Assembly (NCBI RefSeq): GCF_026914185.1
Contig: NC_070564.1
Coordinates: 5,332,001-5,396,000, forward strand
From: Puccinia triticina
Taxonomy: Eukaryota > Basidiomycota > Pucciniomycetes > Pucciniales > Pucciniaceae
DNA length: 64,000 bases
Direction of reading: 5' to 3'
Positions 22,980-34,731 of this stretch are shown here, one piece after another. Under the pieces are notes generated by a model. That model did not search any database, was not told the DNA's origin, and was given only the letters and a program-made list of their open reading frames with translations. A program made the position numbers and the translations under genes. The first letter of the stretch is position 1, and the number at the start of each line of letters is the position of its first letter.

Positions 22980-25172
22980 CTAATTTCCAATGGTAAAGAA
23001 TCTCTCTTTACTGTTTGTGATATCAAAACCACACAGAGACATGTAATCATTTCCAAGTATAAGGTAATTTATTCTTGCATTTCTCATAACTACAAATTCT
23101 GCTAGAATTCTAATGGAACCTTTGGTGTGAGGAAAGATCAAAGCCATTTCTGTAATGCCCATTGGCTGTAATTGATCACTACAGCTGTGGAATTTAGCAT
23201 GGTTGATTGGCATGAGTTTGTTTTCCCATTCTGGTATTATAGAATCTAGCAATTTGTTGCTGATGATTGAACAAGAAGCTCCAATATCAAGAAGACATGA
23301 GTGCTCTTTGGATTCAATGATGGCAGTAGTGAGATTTGCTTTCCCAGTGAGATGAGCTTTTCCTCTATCAGGTTTACATTTCATCAGTCTAGCATCCCCT
23401 ACATGGGAAGACTGGCAGGATTTGTCCCAGGTCTGAGGTTGATGAGTCTCAGCTTGGATTTCAGCAATGGAGAAGTCTTGGTTTATCTCACACTCCACAG
23501 CATGTGCTCCAAACTCAAAATCAACTAAAGGATCATAATTTGCACCATTTCCATTATCCATAGCAAGGATCATGTGGTTGGTTCTATGATTCTCTTCTTC
23601 TTCATCTAGTTCTGATTCAGACTTCTGTGGTTCACCTTGATCTTCTCCATTGTCACTCTTGGGATCATCGTCGTCATCCATTCCTACATTGTTAATCCTG
23701 TTCTTCTTCTTAGGGCATTCCCTGGAGAAGTGGCCAGTTTGTTTGCAGAAATGACATATAAGTTTCTCCTTTTCAGGAGCAGAGACAGGATTCCTTTTTG
23801 AAGAGGATTCAGTTGGCTTATCAGTTTTCTCAGGGGCAGAATTATTTCTCCATTGGGATCTGTTTGGAGCATTATAAGTGTTTGTCACAGGCTTGTTCCT
23901 TTTCATAACTCTGTCTATGACTTCTTCAGCAATTATAACCATGTCCTCAAAGCTCATTTCAGTAGCATCTCTCTTATATCTGCTTTTAACAGCATGCTCA
24001 AGATTTGGAGGGCATTGCTTTAGGATCCTCTCACAAATGAGATACTCACTAAGCTCAGGTTGGTAAGCTTTCAGTCTTTCTCTTTAAGTACAAAACCATT
24101 TATGGATTTTCCTCCCATCATAGGCAAAGTGATCACCTTCAAACTCTTGTTGCATTTTCCATTTCCAGTTCTCAGTACCAAACTTGTTTCTGATGGCATT
24201 CTTCCACCAGGCCCAAGACTTGTTCCCACACTTATCTCTGATGCCGAGATACCAATTTCTTGCAGTGTCAGTCAGCAGTATTGTCAATTTACTGATTATC
24301 ATGCTAGCAAGCATCAATTAATCTCTAACAAGGATTTCTGTGTTCTTAATCCAAAGCTCATGATTATAGGGTAATTCTCCTGAGAACTTATCCCAGTCAC
24401 TATTCTTTGGTATACTCTTCCACAGCTCTCTCCTCATGTCATAATCAATTGGTCCATGATCAATATAAGGGAATTCATCATTTGCATTAGGACTATTGTC
24501 ATTACTAGTTGGCTTGTAGGAATTGGCTCTGGTATGTTGATGAGAGTCAGGTAAAGGAGTACTGTCCCAATTAGGAGCTGGTCTATGGGAATCAGAATGA
24601 TGGGGATGTTTCTGATGCTCCTGGTTAATTTGCTCTTCTTGTTGGACATTAAGCATTGGATTGTTGTAGTTAATATGAGGAGGGTGATCTCTGTTCACAG
24701 GTTCTATCAGAGCTTCTAGTCTAGAATTCACACTGTTAACCACAGAAGATATGTCACTGCATCTCCTTTTCACTTGCTCAAATCTGTTATGCTCATTGAC
24801 TTGAAGGTCACTCATCTGATTCTCAAGGGAAGATAATTTGTTGCTCATTTTATCTTCCATCTTGGACAGGCTCTTACCAAGTGTATCCATGTTTGATTGG
24901 CATTGGGATTCATTTACTAGGATCAAATCCTGGACACTCTCTAGTTTCTCATCAATGTGTTTTCTCAATTGTTCCAATTCAAGGTAATTCACGCTTGATT
25001 TTTCTCTGGCATGTTGACCTAGGTGGGACAGGATATAATCAAGCAGAGTTGGCATAAATTCTTCTTTAAATATTTCTAGGACAGAATTATTTAGAGCTTC
25101 CTTGAAATTGTTCACACATGAGTCTAACAAGGTACCAGGAATGGTTTCAACAGTTCCAGTCAAATCAGACAA
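22980..25172 (-). pseudogene. Gypsy gag-protease with in-frame stops
   Basis: One frame runs through with stops at 24318-24320, 24084-24086 and the end at 22980. 25172-24318 is helical with coiled-coil character. 24317-24084 is the capsid part (LLTDTARNWYLGIRDKCGNK, then KFGTENWKWK). 23957-22980 has a CCHC zinc knuckle (CHFCKQTGHFSRECPKK) for RNA packaging and an aspartic protease site (CLLDIGASCSIIS, with D-I-G-A in place of D-T/S-G-A). The stops in an otherwise coherent frame mark it as inactive, unless read-through is used. Confidence 0.85.
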
Positions 25173-25462
25173 TAAATTTAGAGAAAAGGACTTGGAGTTT
25201 TTCTTCTACTAATAAAGGACCATTATTAGACAGATTGTTGGTTAAGTTGCTAAGAAAAAATTCTCTACTAGAGGGGCTAGAGAGATTATCAGATTCCAGA
25301 CTTAAGCCTACAGGAGAGTCAGAATTTAATGAGAATTTCCTCTGCCTCTCCCTCTCCCTCTTCTGCGGCTCCTGCCGCTGGTGATTCTCATCAGGAACTC
25401 TCCTACATTGAGAATCCTGTGAGTCTCCGCTACACCCTGATCCCTGTTCCTCTTGTATCCCT

Positions 25463-26506
25463 CTAGCCTTGCAAAGGTTCTCGGTGCTGTCGGTGCGCGG
25501 CTTGACCGTCCCATTGTTGATAATGGGGTTGATGTTGATGGTACTGCGCGTTGGGATGTTGATACGGGTGGTGGCGCGGTGCTTGGTTCCCACCGTGGTT
25601 TATAGAAGCTTGCGGGCGTGTAGCTACTGGTTGCTGCAGCGGCGGCGGTGGAGGGGCCCTCTGACCTTGCTGATGTTTATGTGCCTGGGAGTTCTGGTCT
25701 GGCTGTTGGGGTTGCATAGGCGCCGGCATAGGAGAGGCTATTGGGAGCCTGTGGTTGGGGTGCGGCGCCAAAGCCGTGCTCGTTGTGGTAGGAGGAGCTG
25801 TCATGGCGGCTGGAGGAGCGTACATCGGCGGCGGGGGTTGCTCTATTTGAGGTCTGTTGTATAGAGACCGCTCTAGTTTGTTCAGTTCTGAACAAGGAAT
25901 CCATTCCTGACATAGGCACAAAGAATCCTCCTGCCCTACTAACTCCTCTATCAAGTCCTGCGTGGTTGTGGCTTGAGAGAGAATCATCTGCATGGTCCTC
26001 ACGTTCTGGGACTCCTGGGCTTGGACGAATAAATTGAACTGGTCGTTGAATAGATTCACCAGGCTTGTGATCTCGCTCTCTTCCTGGATGATCTCCATCG
26101 GGACGTGCGGTTCTGCTGGTGGTTGGGTCAGAGCAAATGGATGAAGGGCCAAGTCCGGTGAAGTCCCCGGCCTCAAGCCTTTGTGGTTGGTAGGCTGGGG
26201 GGGCTGCGGATTCGTCATTTGAAAACTGTCTGATGGAATCATCTGCTCCCTCTCAACGGGTCTTGGCACCGGTGTGGACCTGTTTGACGCCAGAGCTAGG
26301 GGAGTTTGCCTTGGGTTGTATAGCGCTGGGGGAATTCCCGTGTCCGGTGCAAGGTTTCCTCCTGGGGGAATTGAAGAAAATCCTCTCCCAGCGGAGGCAA
26401 AGCTGATTCTAGCTCTTTGAAGCCTCTCCTCAGCTGCGGGGCTGAGTTGGTATTGGAGTCTCTGCTCTGCTGAGAGTTCTCTACCATTTCTGAGGTGAGG
26501 AGGCAT
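25463..26506 (-). CDS. Pro/Gln-rich open frame upstream of gag
   Basis: A 347-codon frame with an N-terminal MPPHLRNGRELSAEQRLQYQ and a long Pro/Gln/His-rich second half. It lies between the 5' LTR and the capsid block, so it is probably the N-terminal part of the element's gag or an extra gag-like protein. It is in another frame from the capsid block; overlapping frames at 25165-25593 could link them. No domain is recognised. The 101-codon frame at 26571-26876 (Lys-rich) may be another 5' piece. Confidence 0.5.
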   Translation of the reverse strand: MPPHLRNGRELSAEQRLQYQLSPAAEERLQRARISFASAGRGFSSIPPGGNLAPDTGIPPALYNPRQTPLALASNRSTPVPRPVEREQMIPSDSFQMTNPQPPQPTNHKGLRPGTSPDLALHPFALTQPPAEPHVPMEIIQEESEITSLVNLFNDQFNLFVQAQESQNVRTMQMILSQATTTQDLIEELVGQEDSLCLCQEWIPCSELNKLERSLYNRPQIEQPPPPMYAPPAAMTAPPTTTSTALAPHPNHRLPIASPMPAPMQPQQPDQNSQAHKHQQGQRAPPPPPLQQPVATRPQASINHGGNQAPRHHPYQHPNAQYHQHQPHYQQWDGQAAHRQHREPLQG

Positions 26507-26876
26507 TGTAGTTAGATTTTTATAGGAGATTTAGAGAGTAGATAAAAAGAAAAGAAAAGCTTTAAATTTCCTAAGTACCTGGAGCTTTGGACTTTGTGGG
26601 AATTTGTTTGCTTCTGCGCTTAGTAGGAGTAGTTTTCTTCTTCTTTTCCTTTGCGCTAGGCTTTGCAGGAGAGCCAGAGGTCCAATCAGAAATATTGACG
26701 GCAGCAGTGACCTTTCTACGACAAAATTTTGGGTACTTCTTGGTGGCTATAGGAGTCCAAGAGGAACTACTAATCCAGTTTCTTTCTTGTGGATCTACTA
26801 CACGGTTGTCGTTGTATCCTTCTTCTTCTGCGCTATCCTGCGGCGTTGAATTGAAATTTTTGGTCACTATTGGCAA

Positions 26877-27265
26877 TTATGGTTTGGAAGGAGAGGAATC
26901 TTTTGAGCACACTCCAATTTTTGATATCTCTTCTTGATCCAACGGTACAGTGGATCCAAGTGAAGATAAGTCCAACAAAGGAATAAAAAGGTCTGCAGAA
27001 GGGTCGCGGTTCTGCACTTTCACAAGTACAAGAGACATAAAAAAAAAATTCAAGGGTTCAGTTAGATATTTTATCAATTTAGAACCAGTTTAGAGTTGTT
27101 TAAAAGCAATCAGAGTGTTAGTAGAATATGTAGCAGTAGTTTTTTTTGCAAATTTTTGAATTTTTGAATTTTTTTCTTTTAGTTTAATCAGGATGATCAG
27201 TCCTTGGCTTTTAAGCAGTCTAGAAGTATGAAAACGGGAGGATATTTCCCGATGAGGCCCCCAAT
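26877..27265 (-). other. Gypsy 5' leader with candidate primer-binding site
   Basis: Directly after the 5' LTR, the minus strand reads ATTGGGGGCCTCATCGGGAA. A TGG start just inside the LTR is what a tRNA primer-binding site requires; the tRNA is not identified. No open frame is convincing here. Confidence 0.45.
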
Positions 27266-28109
27266 TGTGAACCTGTGCCTCTAAAGTGACAACAGGACAC
27301 AAGAGAAATGGGGGACACTGGTTGTATTTCTTGGGATAAAGAACTACAAACAGAAAGAGAGAGAGAGAAAGATATGATCTGGAGGGGGTCTATCTACTCT
27401 TTATAAGAGGATCCTCAAAGTCAACTTGAACCACCTGGAAAAGTGGTAAGGACAGCTGTGCCAGACCAACAGGGGCTACAGCCTCTGTGCGCACCAAGGA
27501 GACGGTGGGGGGACACAGAATAGTAAAACTAATCTGCTCTGATTTTTAGACTAAGTCTAGGATTAACAGAGTAACCTTGATCTTGAGAGGGGTTGGTGTG
27601 AAGAGAAATAAGGAGAAGCAATCAAGAGACACAGAGTAGTACTCTGGATAATCAAGGTTCAGAGAAAGAGTATACTTACTGTCAATAACCTAGGCACCTG
27701 TGACGGTAGGTGTACTGGGAGCGTGGTATCCTCTTTGGTGGTGATCCTGGGTTATCTGCGGCATGGTTCTGGTTGTCTGAAGTCTGTAGATCCTCCTCAG
27801 GCAAGGGGGATCCTGACTTCAAAAAATTTCACAGTTTGCTTATGTAATTACATATGTACATGTGGTTTGGCGCGCCTGGTAGCGCTGACACGTCACAACT
27901 GTGCATGTGCGCCACAACTCAAGAACTCAGGGAAGGAGTAGAGTTACAAAGAATTGGTAAGTTGTAACTGGAATTAAAATTGCATGAGAAAACAGAATAT
28001 GAAGTCAGAACAAAGATATCTCTTAAGATGAAAAAGATATGAAGTAATTCATGTGTAAAAAGTAGAAAAAGGCAGACTTTAGGTCAGCTGTGTTGACTCT
28101 AAGGCTGCA
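27266..28109 (-). repeat. 5' LTR of the Gypsy element
   Basis: Near-identical to 18885-19729, with single-base differences scattered along it (for example GAGCC/GAACC at the edge and GCGTGC/GTGCGC inside). The outer end reads AAGGCTGCA against AAGGCTGACA in the other copy, so its last bases are uncertain. Confidence 0.9.
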
Positions 28110-28900
28110 AAAAAACTCTGCCCTTCTGTACTATCAGATAACAAGACCCACCAAGCTAAGCTTGGCAAGTTTTAATCAAGAGACAGGTCTGGTCTGGTTC
28201 CAGATGAAGTTGTTTGATGACAGGTGTGTAAAAGATGTGAGGGTTTATGATGATGGAAAGGGTGAAAGTTGACTTGATGTTTCTGGTGTAGGTTGAACAC
28301 AGGTCCTCAAGAGGGTGATATAAAAAGTTGAGAAGAGTGTCTGGACTGAGAAGGGTATATGTCTCAGTTGGGAGTTGAACCAGGAACTGGGTAACTCGTG
28401 ACAGGTGCGTGATATGCAGCCAGGAGATATGAGAGTAAAAAAATATGAGAGTGAGCTCAGTGGTTATTGCAGATGAGAGGGTTGACAGGGTATGTTATAA
28501 AAGTGTAAGAATGATGATAATGGCTAATGGGGGTTGATAAGGTATGTTATAAAAGTGTAAGGATGATGATAATGGCTAATGGATATCTGTGGGGGACCCT
28601 GGATGAGGGATTTTAGCTAGTGGGCTGCGTACAAGTGGTGTCAGAAGATACTAAATACAGGCAAAAAATGGGGTGAGAAATGAAAGATGATGTCATACTA
28701 ATGCAAGGAGTGCATAAACAAAGCGGGTAAATGTCAAATACAGGGGTGCATGAGGGATGTCAGGCTGGGGAAGGTGACTTGAGGGTTGTGACAGGTTGAT
28801 GACTGGGGCTGGCTGTGTCCATGAGGGTCCAAGAGGGTGTAACTTCCAATCCAGCAGGGCTCCAGTGGTGACTAGGGGTAAAATTGGTCTTAGAATCCAT
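28110..28900. other. Non-coding with a tandem duplication
   Basis: About 55 bp containing GGTATGTTATAAAAGTGTAA and GATGATGATAATGGCTAATG occur twice in a row at about 28488-28590. The rest is G-rich on + and holds no gene. Confidence 0.5.
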
Positions 28901-31712
28901 TAAGGCTGTGACCCGGGGTTCGGGTCGGGGCATGAGGGCTCAGCCCGCACCCTGAACCCCGTATGCCCCAAGGTATGCCCCGAGCCCCAAGGCATACAGC
29001 CATTTTTATAAGGAGAGATGATTGAAGGGCCTGGCTGGCCTTCAGACAGATTCACCACTCCGCCAGCAACAATCTCCTCAGTATGAAGCAGAAGCGCAAG
29101 GTGCCCAAGCCCTCCAGCCCTCCCAATCCAAACTCACAAGCTTCCAAGTCGGCATCTTCCCAACCATCTGGCCGGCGCAAAGTTATCGAACTTGATGAAG
29201 ACAACGAAGATTTTATTGATATCTCTGACAGCGATGGCGAAGCTCCCACCAGTACTCAGACTTTGAAGAGAAGCTGGGTTTGGAACCATTTCATCAAATC
29301 AAATAGCGCCGCAAACGAGGTCATCTGTCAAGTCGTTCAAAAAACTGGGAAAATCTGCGGGGCCGCATTGAAGAGAGACAAGAGTCGAAGTACAAAAAAC
29401 CTCCACAGACACCTTTTGTCAATCCATCAGATTGCCAATCCGAATCTTCTGAAGAAGACCCAGAAGTCTTCCCATATGGACATTGGAAGTTGGGTCAAGA
29501 AGGGACAATGCAAGCCAAAGGTATGTTGTTTCTGCTTCTTATCCTTAATGATAATTCAGTATCTAGTGTTAATAAACATGCTACGCTTTAGGTTCAACTC
29601 AACAGTGAATCGTTGAAGAGCGCAATGGTCTATTTCTTGGCTGAATGCGACCTTTCTTTTTCGGTCGTTGAACAAAAGTCGTTCCGCAATCTTATGCATC
29701 TTTTCAATGAGGATGCTATGCCGCTATTTATCAAGCTGTCCAGATCTGGAATCACCACCCAACTTGCTCGGGTGCATCTTCAATCTCAGGAAACAATCAA
29801 GGCCAAATATCTCAAGAAACAGGGCTCAATCTGCTTCACCCAGGACGCTTGGACTGCACCCAACTGTACGGCCTTCATGGCGGTAACGGCCCATTTTATC
29901 GATGAAGATTTTCAATTGATGGACTTGACATTAGCCGTCCCCCACGTTCAAGGTAAGTTACAGAACGGTGTTTAATATTAGCAAGGAATTCTGGAGGGAC
30001 TGATTTGTCTCGAGTCCAATCTGTCCTTCCAGGAAGTCATACCGGTCAAATGTTTGCAAATCTCTTTCACAAAGTCCTTGACACTTACAACTGCATCGGA
30101 AAACTCCACACAATCACCGCCGACAATGCCAGCACAAACAACAAAATGGCATCCGATCTGACTCTCAAAATACCACACTTTGAATCTTCGACCAACCTTC
30201 TTGGGTGTATCGCGCATGTGATCAATCTTGTGGCAAAGGTGGGGATTTCTGTTCTTGGAAAAATGGAGGATGAAGACAAAGAAGATGGAAAGGAAATTTC
30301 AACAGTTGATATGGGATCATCTGATCCTCGAATGGCAATCACCTTTGTTACTTCGGAACCCGATGGTGCAGACATCAATGCGAACACCATTCTCAAGCAA
30401 GTTCACGGGTTGTGCACTTATGTACGGTTCTCTCCTCAACGTCGCGAGCAATTCCTTAAGGCGGTCAGCTTTGCGCAACCCAAGATTGAAGACAGGGGCA
30501 TCAAGAGTCTTGATATCAATGTTTCAACACGTTGGAACTCAACCTACAAGATGTTTGAGCGGGTGATTCTCCTTCAAAAATCATGCCACCACTTTTGCGA
30601 AGACAGTCGCAAGGCTTCAAAATTCAGATTAACCGATGCTGAGTGGGATCAAGCAAAAGGTATTATGGAACTGCTTGAACCACTGGAAGTCGCCACAAAT
30701 GTGCTCAGCGCTTCGAAATATCCAACTTTAAACTCAGCTCTCCCCGTTTACATAACTCTTGTGGTTCACCTTCATGAGACACGCAACGGTCTTTACGATT
30801 GAGCCCAACTCGTTATCCCGGCAACCAAGATGATAGAGAAGATTGATCAATATCTCGGCAGTGCTTTAGAAAAGCCAGTTTACATTTGTGCGATGATCTT
30901 GGACCCGACATTCAAGCTTGATTTCTGGAAATTCCACGAGGAGTTCATCATGGCACATTATGGCACCTCCGCCTCCGTTGATCAAATCAAAAAAACTTTC
31001 TGTGTGATTGCTGCCGATTTCGAGAAAAATCTCCCTTCCTCGACTCCTCCAAATCCTCAGCCTCAAGCTACCCCTTTGGCTTCAACAAAGAAGAAAAACT
31101 TCTTCGGTACTTCGCGATACCAATCAACTGTGGCGTTACACGGTATTCAAGCGGAGATCGCTCGATATTTGAAAGAGGATCCCGAACCCAAAGGCATCAA
31201 GATCCTTGAATATTGGTCCACACAACAAAAATCTTACCCCAAGTTGTCATTGATGGCACAAAAATTCCTCGCTATTCCGGCAACAAGCACTTCCTCCAAG
31301 CGTGTGTTTTCTAAAGGCCGACGGATTGTTTCTTGGCAGCGATCTGCCTTAGCACCAAGAAGCATCAAGCAGCTCTTGTGCATTAAAGACTGGTACATGG
31401 CTTTCAATGGGCCCTTGTAGTAGTTTTTTTATTAGTTTCTCAATTTATTTTCATATTTTCTCTTGATTGTATTGCCCAAAACAACGACTGTAATTAGCTG
31501 ATGGCCATTTGGAATAGTACACAAACACAAGAAACCAAAAAACCCCCAAAAAAACTCACTCGAGGGCTGTTTCTGCGCCCTTGCCCCCTCTCTCAAAAAA
31601 CCCCACCATGCCCCAGGGTTCGGGGCATTCCAGAAGGCCATCCCAATCCCTGAACCCCGGGGCCCAAACCCCGGGGTTCAGGGTCGGGGCATGGGTTTGG
31701 GTCACAGCCTTA
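28901..31712 (+). mobile_element. hAT DNA transposon, 2812 bp
   Basis: The ends TAAGGCTGTGACCC and exact complement are flanked by GAATCCAT on both sides (28893-28900 and 31713-31720), a perfect 8-bp target duplication as expected for hAT elements. Subterminal regions carry clustered GGGTTCGGGTCGGGGCATG-type repeats on both sides, probable transposase-binding sites. One spliced transposase gene lies inside. Confidence 0.95.
29083..31420 (+). pseudogene. hAT transposase with BED zinc finger, one nonsense codon
   Basis: Exons 29083-29520, 29592-29952 and 30033-31420 join in phase (GTATGT/TAG and GTAAGT/CAG introns), giving 728 codons. The order is: an N-terminal Lys/Ser-rich part with an acidic stretch; a BED-type finger (WNHFIKSN, CQVV..GKICGAAL, LHRHLLSIH); the DDE-type core (ITADNASTNNKM, CIAHVINLVAKVG, STRWNSTYKM); and the C-terminal dimerisation region (ILEYWSTQQKSYPKLSLMAQ, then FLAIPATSTSSKRVFSKG). 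The only defect seen is a TGA at 30800-30802, with the same frame continuing to 31420. No intron fits over that stop. The element is probably recently silenced but might be mobilised by an intact relative. Confidence 0.9.
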
Positions 31713-31720
31713 GAATCCAT

Positions 31721-32493
31721 TTCTGAGGTCCATTTGGTGGTATCTTGAGGCCTAGGGTTATGAAATATATGTATGAGAAAAACTTTTGATTTTTCACTTT
31801 TCCATCTACCACACCAGACAGCCTCCTCACCCAACAGAAAGACCATTACAATCTCATGATTGTCTTTTATCATCAAGGTTTTATAAACCGGACAATATGT
31901 ATCCCTGTTCAGATTCTGTCAAATATTGAGGGACACCAGGGACTGAAACTGAGAGGGCTACCAATACTCACAAAGGGGGCTTGACAGTGTGTCAGTGAAG
32001 ATATGGATTAGATTCAGTGAGGAAAAAGGAAACCAAGTGCAAAGATTGTAGGCAGTAGTGATGGGCTCCTTGGTAGAAGCATATCTACATTCAAGCATAC
32101 TGTTGAAATTGCAGCTGCCCAGGTTTCCATTTCTCTCCCTGTCACACATCTTGCACTCCTTTATCCTCCCTCCAGATGAATATGCACGTTCACCTTCTGC
32201 CCACAGCTTGTCCCCCAGTTGTAATAGTTTATAAACTCTGCTTTACAGAAGAAATAAACGCCATCAGTTCCTGCGCCTTTTCCTTGAGACCCTTGAGTGT
32301 CCTGTAGTGAGAGAATTTTTCCCTCTCACAAGCTCACAGTTTAGCCATCTTTGAGGGCTCCCTTTTTTTTGTTCTCAGCCTCGAGCTTTCTTCCTCAGGC
32401 TTGTTTTTCACTCATCCCTCCAGCTCTGAGTCTAAAATTCATCATATACAAAGACTACTAAACAGGCTTCACCATCTCAACAAATATTACATC
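31721..32493. other. No gene seen
   Basis: Short frames only, with no motif. It lies between the hAT element and Helitron remnants. Confidence 0.45.
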
Positions 32494-33309
32494 TTATTTG
32501 AGTACAACTGCTTTGCCTGTGCCGCCTGGTTCATCTAAGTACAGGAGTTTTTGTGTGGACTCTTCAACCGCTTGATTACAATTATTGTAGAAGTATTTCT
32601 GTGCTGGATTTACTAACCCCAAATTCAATTGACAATGGCTTTGAATTTTGATCTGATCCTTCAGTCCAACTCCTCTTGCCTTGAGTTGGAGCAAAAATCC
32701 TTGATATTCTGAGTCAATTTTCAGCACCACCACCACTGACCCAAGATCTGAACCTATCAATGTTAGCAGTTCTCCAATTTTGTATAGTGTAAATCATAAA
32801 TGCCTTGAGCTCTCCGGGCAATAGATCCTCAACTCCATATTCCTGCCGCAAGCTAAACCAAGGGTTGTTGCCCAAAGCCATCTAATGTTTATGGTAAAGT
32901 GACATAGGACCAGATGGGGGACTGTCAACCAATATGATGTAGAAGTTAGAACATTAGCCTCAACTGGGAATTCTTTTTTGTTGAACCCTTGATGGGGGCC
33001 TAATCATAATACTTGTCGTTCACCAATAATCCGGCTAAGTCTGCAGCCTCTTGGAAAGTATCACAAACAGTACCACGGACTGTCCAAAGATCTTTGGAAA
33101 TTTTTCCATTTTCAACAGCAGCAGGCAAGTATACAAGTATAGTACCTTTCCCCCTGATGTATTGAAGTGAAATAAATCCTCCCAACTGCCGAGAGAGCCT
33201 TTTTGCATGTCACACAATCATTTATGGATGGATCGCGCCAGAAGTTGTCTGGAATCTCGTGGTAGAAGCATTCACATGCATTCTTAAAAAAATCCCTGAA
33301 TTCCTTCAT
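32494..33309 (-). pseudogene. Helitron helicase remnant
   Basis: Read on the minus strand. 33309-33000 carries SAVGRIYFTSIHQGERYYT and, across a frameshift, KDLWTVRGTVCDTFQEAADL, matching the Helitron region just before the PIF1 helicase (RIYF..P..GERYYLR and FEDLRTV.G....TF..AC). 32760-32494 carries NLGLVNPAQKYFYNN and the Walker A region KLLYLDEPGGTGKAVVL, where a functional site reads GGPGGTGKT. Substitutions in Walker A and frame changes show it is inactive. No 5' TC or 3' CTRR end was located. Confidence 0.75.
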
Positions 33310-34731
33310 GATTCAGCCTGAAACAATTTGGCAGCATCGTCTGTGACACTTTGCCTGATTCGACTTTTTCTCGAGCTTCTTGGGTCAATTTATAAAATAT
33401 TGATTGAGCGTCATCAGTATGAAGCGCTAGCCGGACCTAGGCCCATGACAACAGAGGGTGACCAATGTCAACAACAAAAGGTTTGGATGTTTTACCAAAT
33501 GCAATATACGGAATAGGCAATGCTGAACCAAAGGAGAGGGGAAACCTTAGGCAGCTTCGCGACAAATGTTGCGCAATATCAAAGCGCCTGAGGCCTGTCG
33601 TCTCTGCACTGTTCCAGTTTCAACCGGTGACCATTCGAAAAATGTGATTGGAACCATGGCAAGACCGAGACATTGTAAAGTTCCGTTGTCTGATACCGCC
33701 TATAGCATTCAGTATGAACAGATCAAATGCGCGCGGTGCATGTCGAATGCTAAACCCGTCGAGTGCAAAGGATTTCGCTGAGGACAAGGAGCGGGTTTGC
33801 ATTCATGGGGAATTGCCGGAAGGGTATAAGAAGGAGGATGTTTGGAGTCGGGATGTTTCCCCCATCGCAGATCCAGCGGGGGCCAAAGGCTGCCCACGCG
33901 GTGGTCTTGCGATCATTTTTTTTTGGCTTCTTGCAGGAGTTCGACCTTTAAGGTTGAAGGAAGAAAAGAAAGAAAAGGAAGAATTTGAAGGGATACTGAA
34001 ACAGTTCGGGACCTTATGGTATTCAACTTAAATAAGAAGAAACAAAGTAAAAAAAAGAAAAAAAAAAAGAAAAAAACGTAGAAGGGATAATGATATAATG
34101 ATAAACATGAGAAACTAGGGTATCGTTTGGTGTGAAGAAGGAAAAGAAGCAAACCCAAATGTATGTATATCTATGTATTCCGATCGCTTTGGACAACAAC
34201 AGTTATACGAAGTGCAAGAGGAACCAGAAAGAGCCCGAAAGAAAGCGGAATAAACACACATCAATGAGACAAGCAAAAAATGTGGCGGGAATATAGTGGA
34301 CATTTCGATACGTGTAAGTGGGGGGTGGTGGGAATGCGTTGATGATGTTTGTGTGAAGAGGGAATGGAAGGGAATGAGCGGAGGGCAAATATTTTGGTGG
34401 TATAATAATATATATGGAAAAGGGGTACTAGTGTCACACAGCTCGGAAAGGATATATATAGATCGTCAGAACGGGAATAGAGACGAGGGGGGAATTCAAC
34501 ATATCAGTACAGCGTAAAGATCACTTGCGGTGAATTTTAGGAGCAAGCCGTTGGAGATCGGTATCGGCGGGCCGATTTTTTTTTTTGGTTTCGTAAACTT
34601 AGTGGTCCACCAAGTTATGTGCGAGATGACTTCTTGGTTCGCGTTTTGTTTTTCGATTAAAAAGCCATGGGGGATGGCGGGTGGTAGTTGCTCGGAAGGG
34701 ACGGAGAACCCGAGCGAAGGGGTTGGGGAGA
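33310..34731. other. Unassigned; 3' flank of the Cdc25 gene
   Basis: A + frame at 33648-34031 (127 codons) has no recognisable domain and low-complexity Lys/Glu at its end. The A-rich tract at 34030-34075 and DNA to 34731 probably include the Cdc25 3' UTR on the minus strand. Confidence 0.4.

Larger units (their letters stand above)
18885..28109 (-). mobile_element. Ty3/Gypsy LTR retrotransposon (chromovirus-like), broken
   Basis: Two direct LTRs of about 840 bp (18885-19729 and 27266-28109) bound coding blocks read on the minus strand in the order gag, protease, reverse transcriptase, RNase H, integrase, chromodomain, which is the Ty3/Gypsy order. The flanks CAAAC and CAAAA are a near-match for a 5-bp duplication, depending on where the right LTR ends. 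A purine tract (GGTGGTAGGGA, minus strand, 19730-19748) precedes the 3' LTR. Several stops and frameshifts break the genes, although the LTRs differ at only a few positions. Confidence 0.92.
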
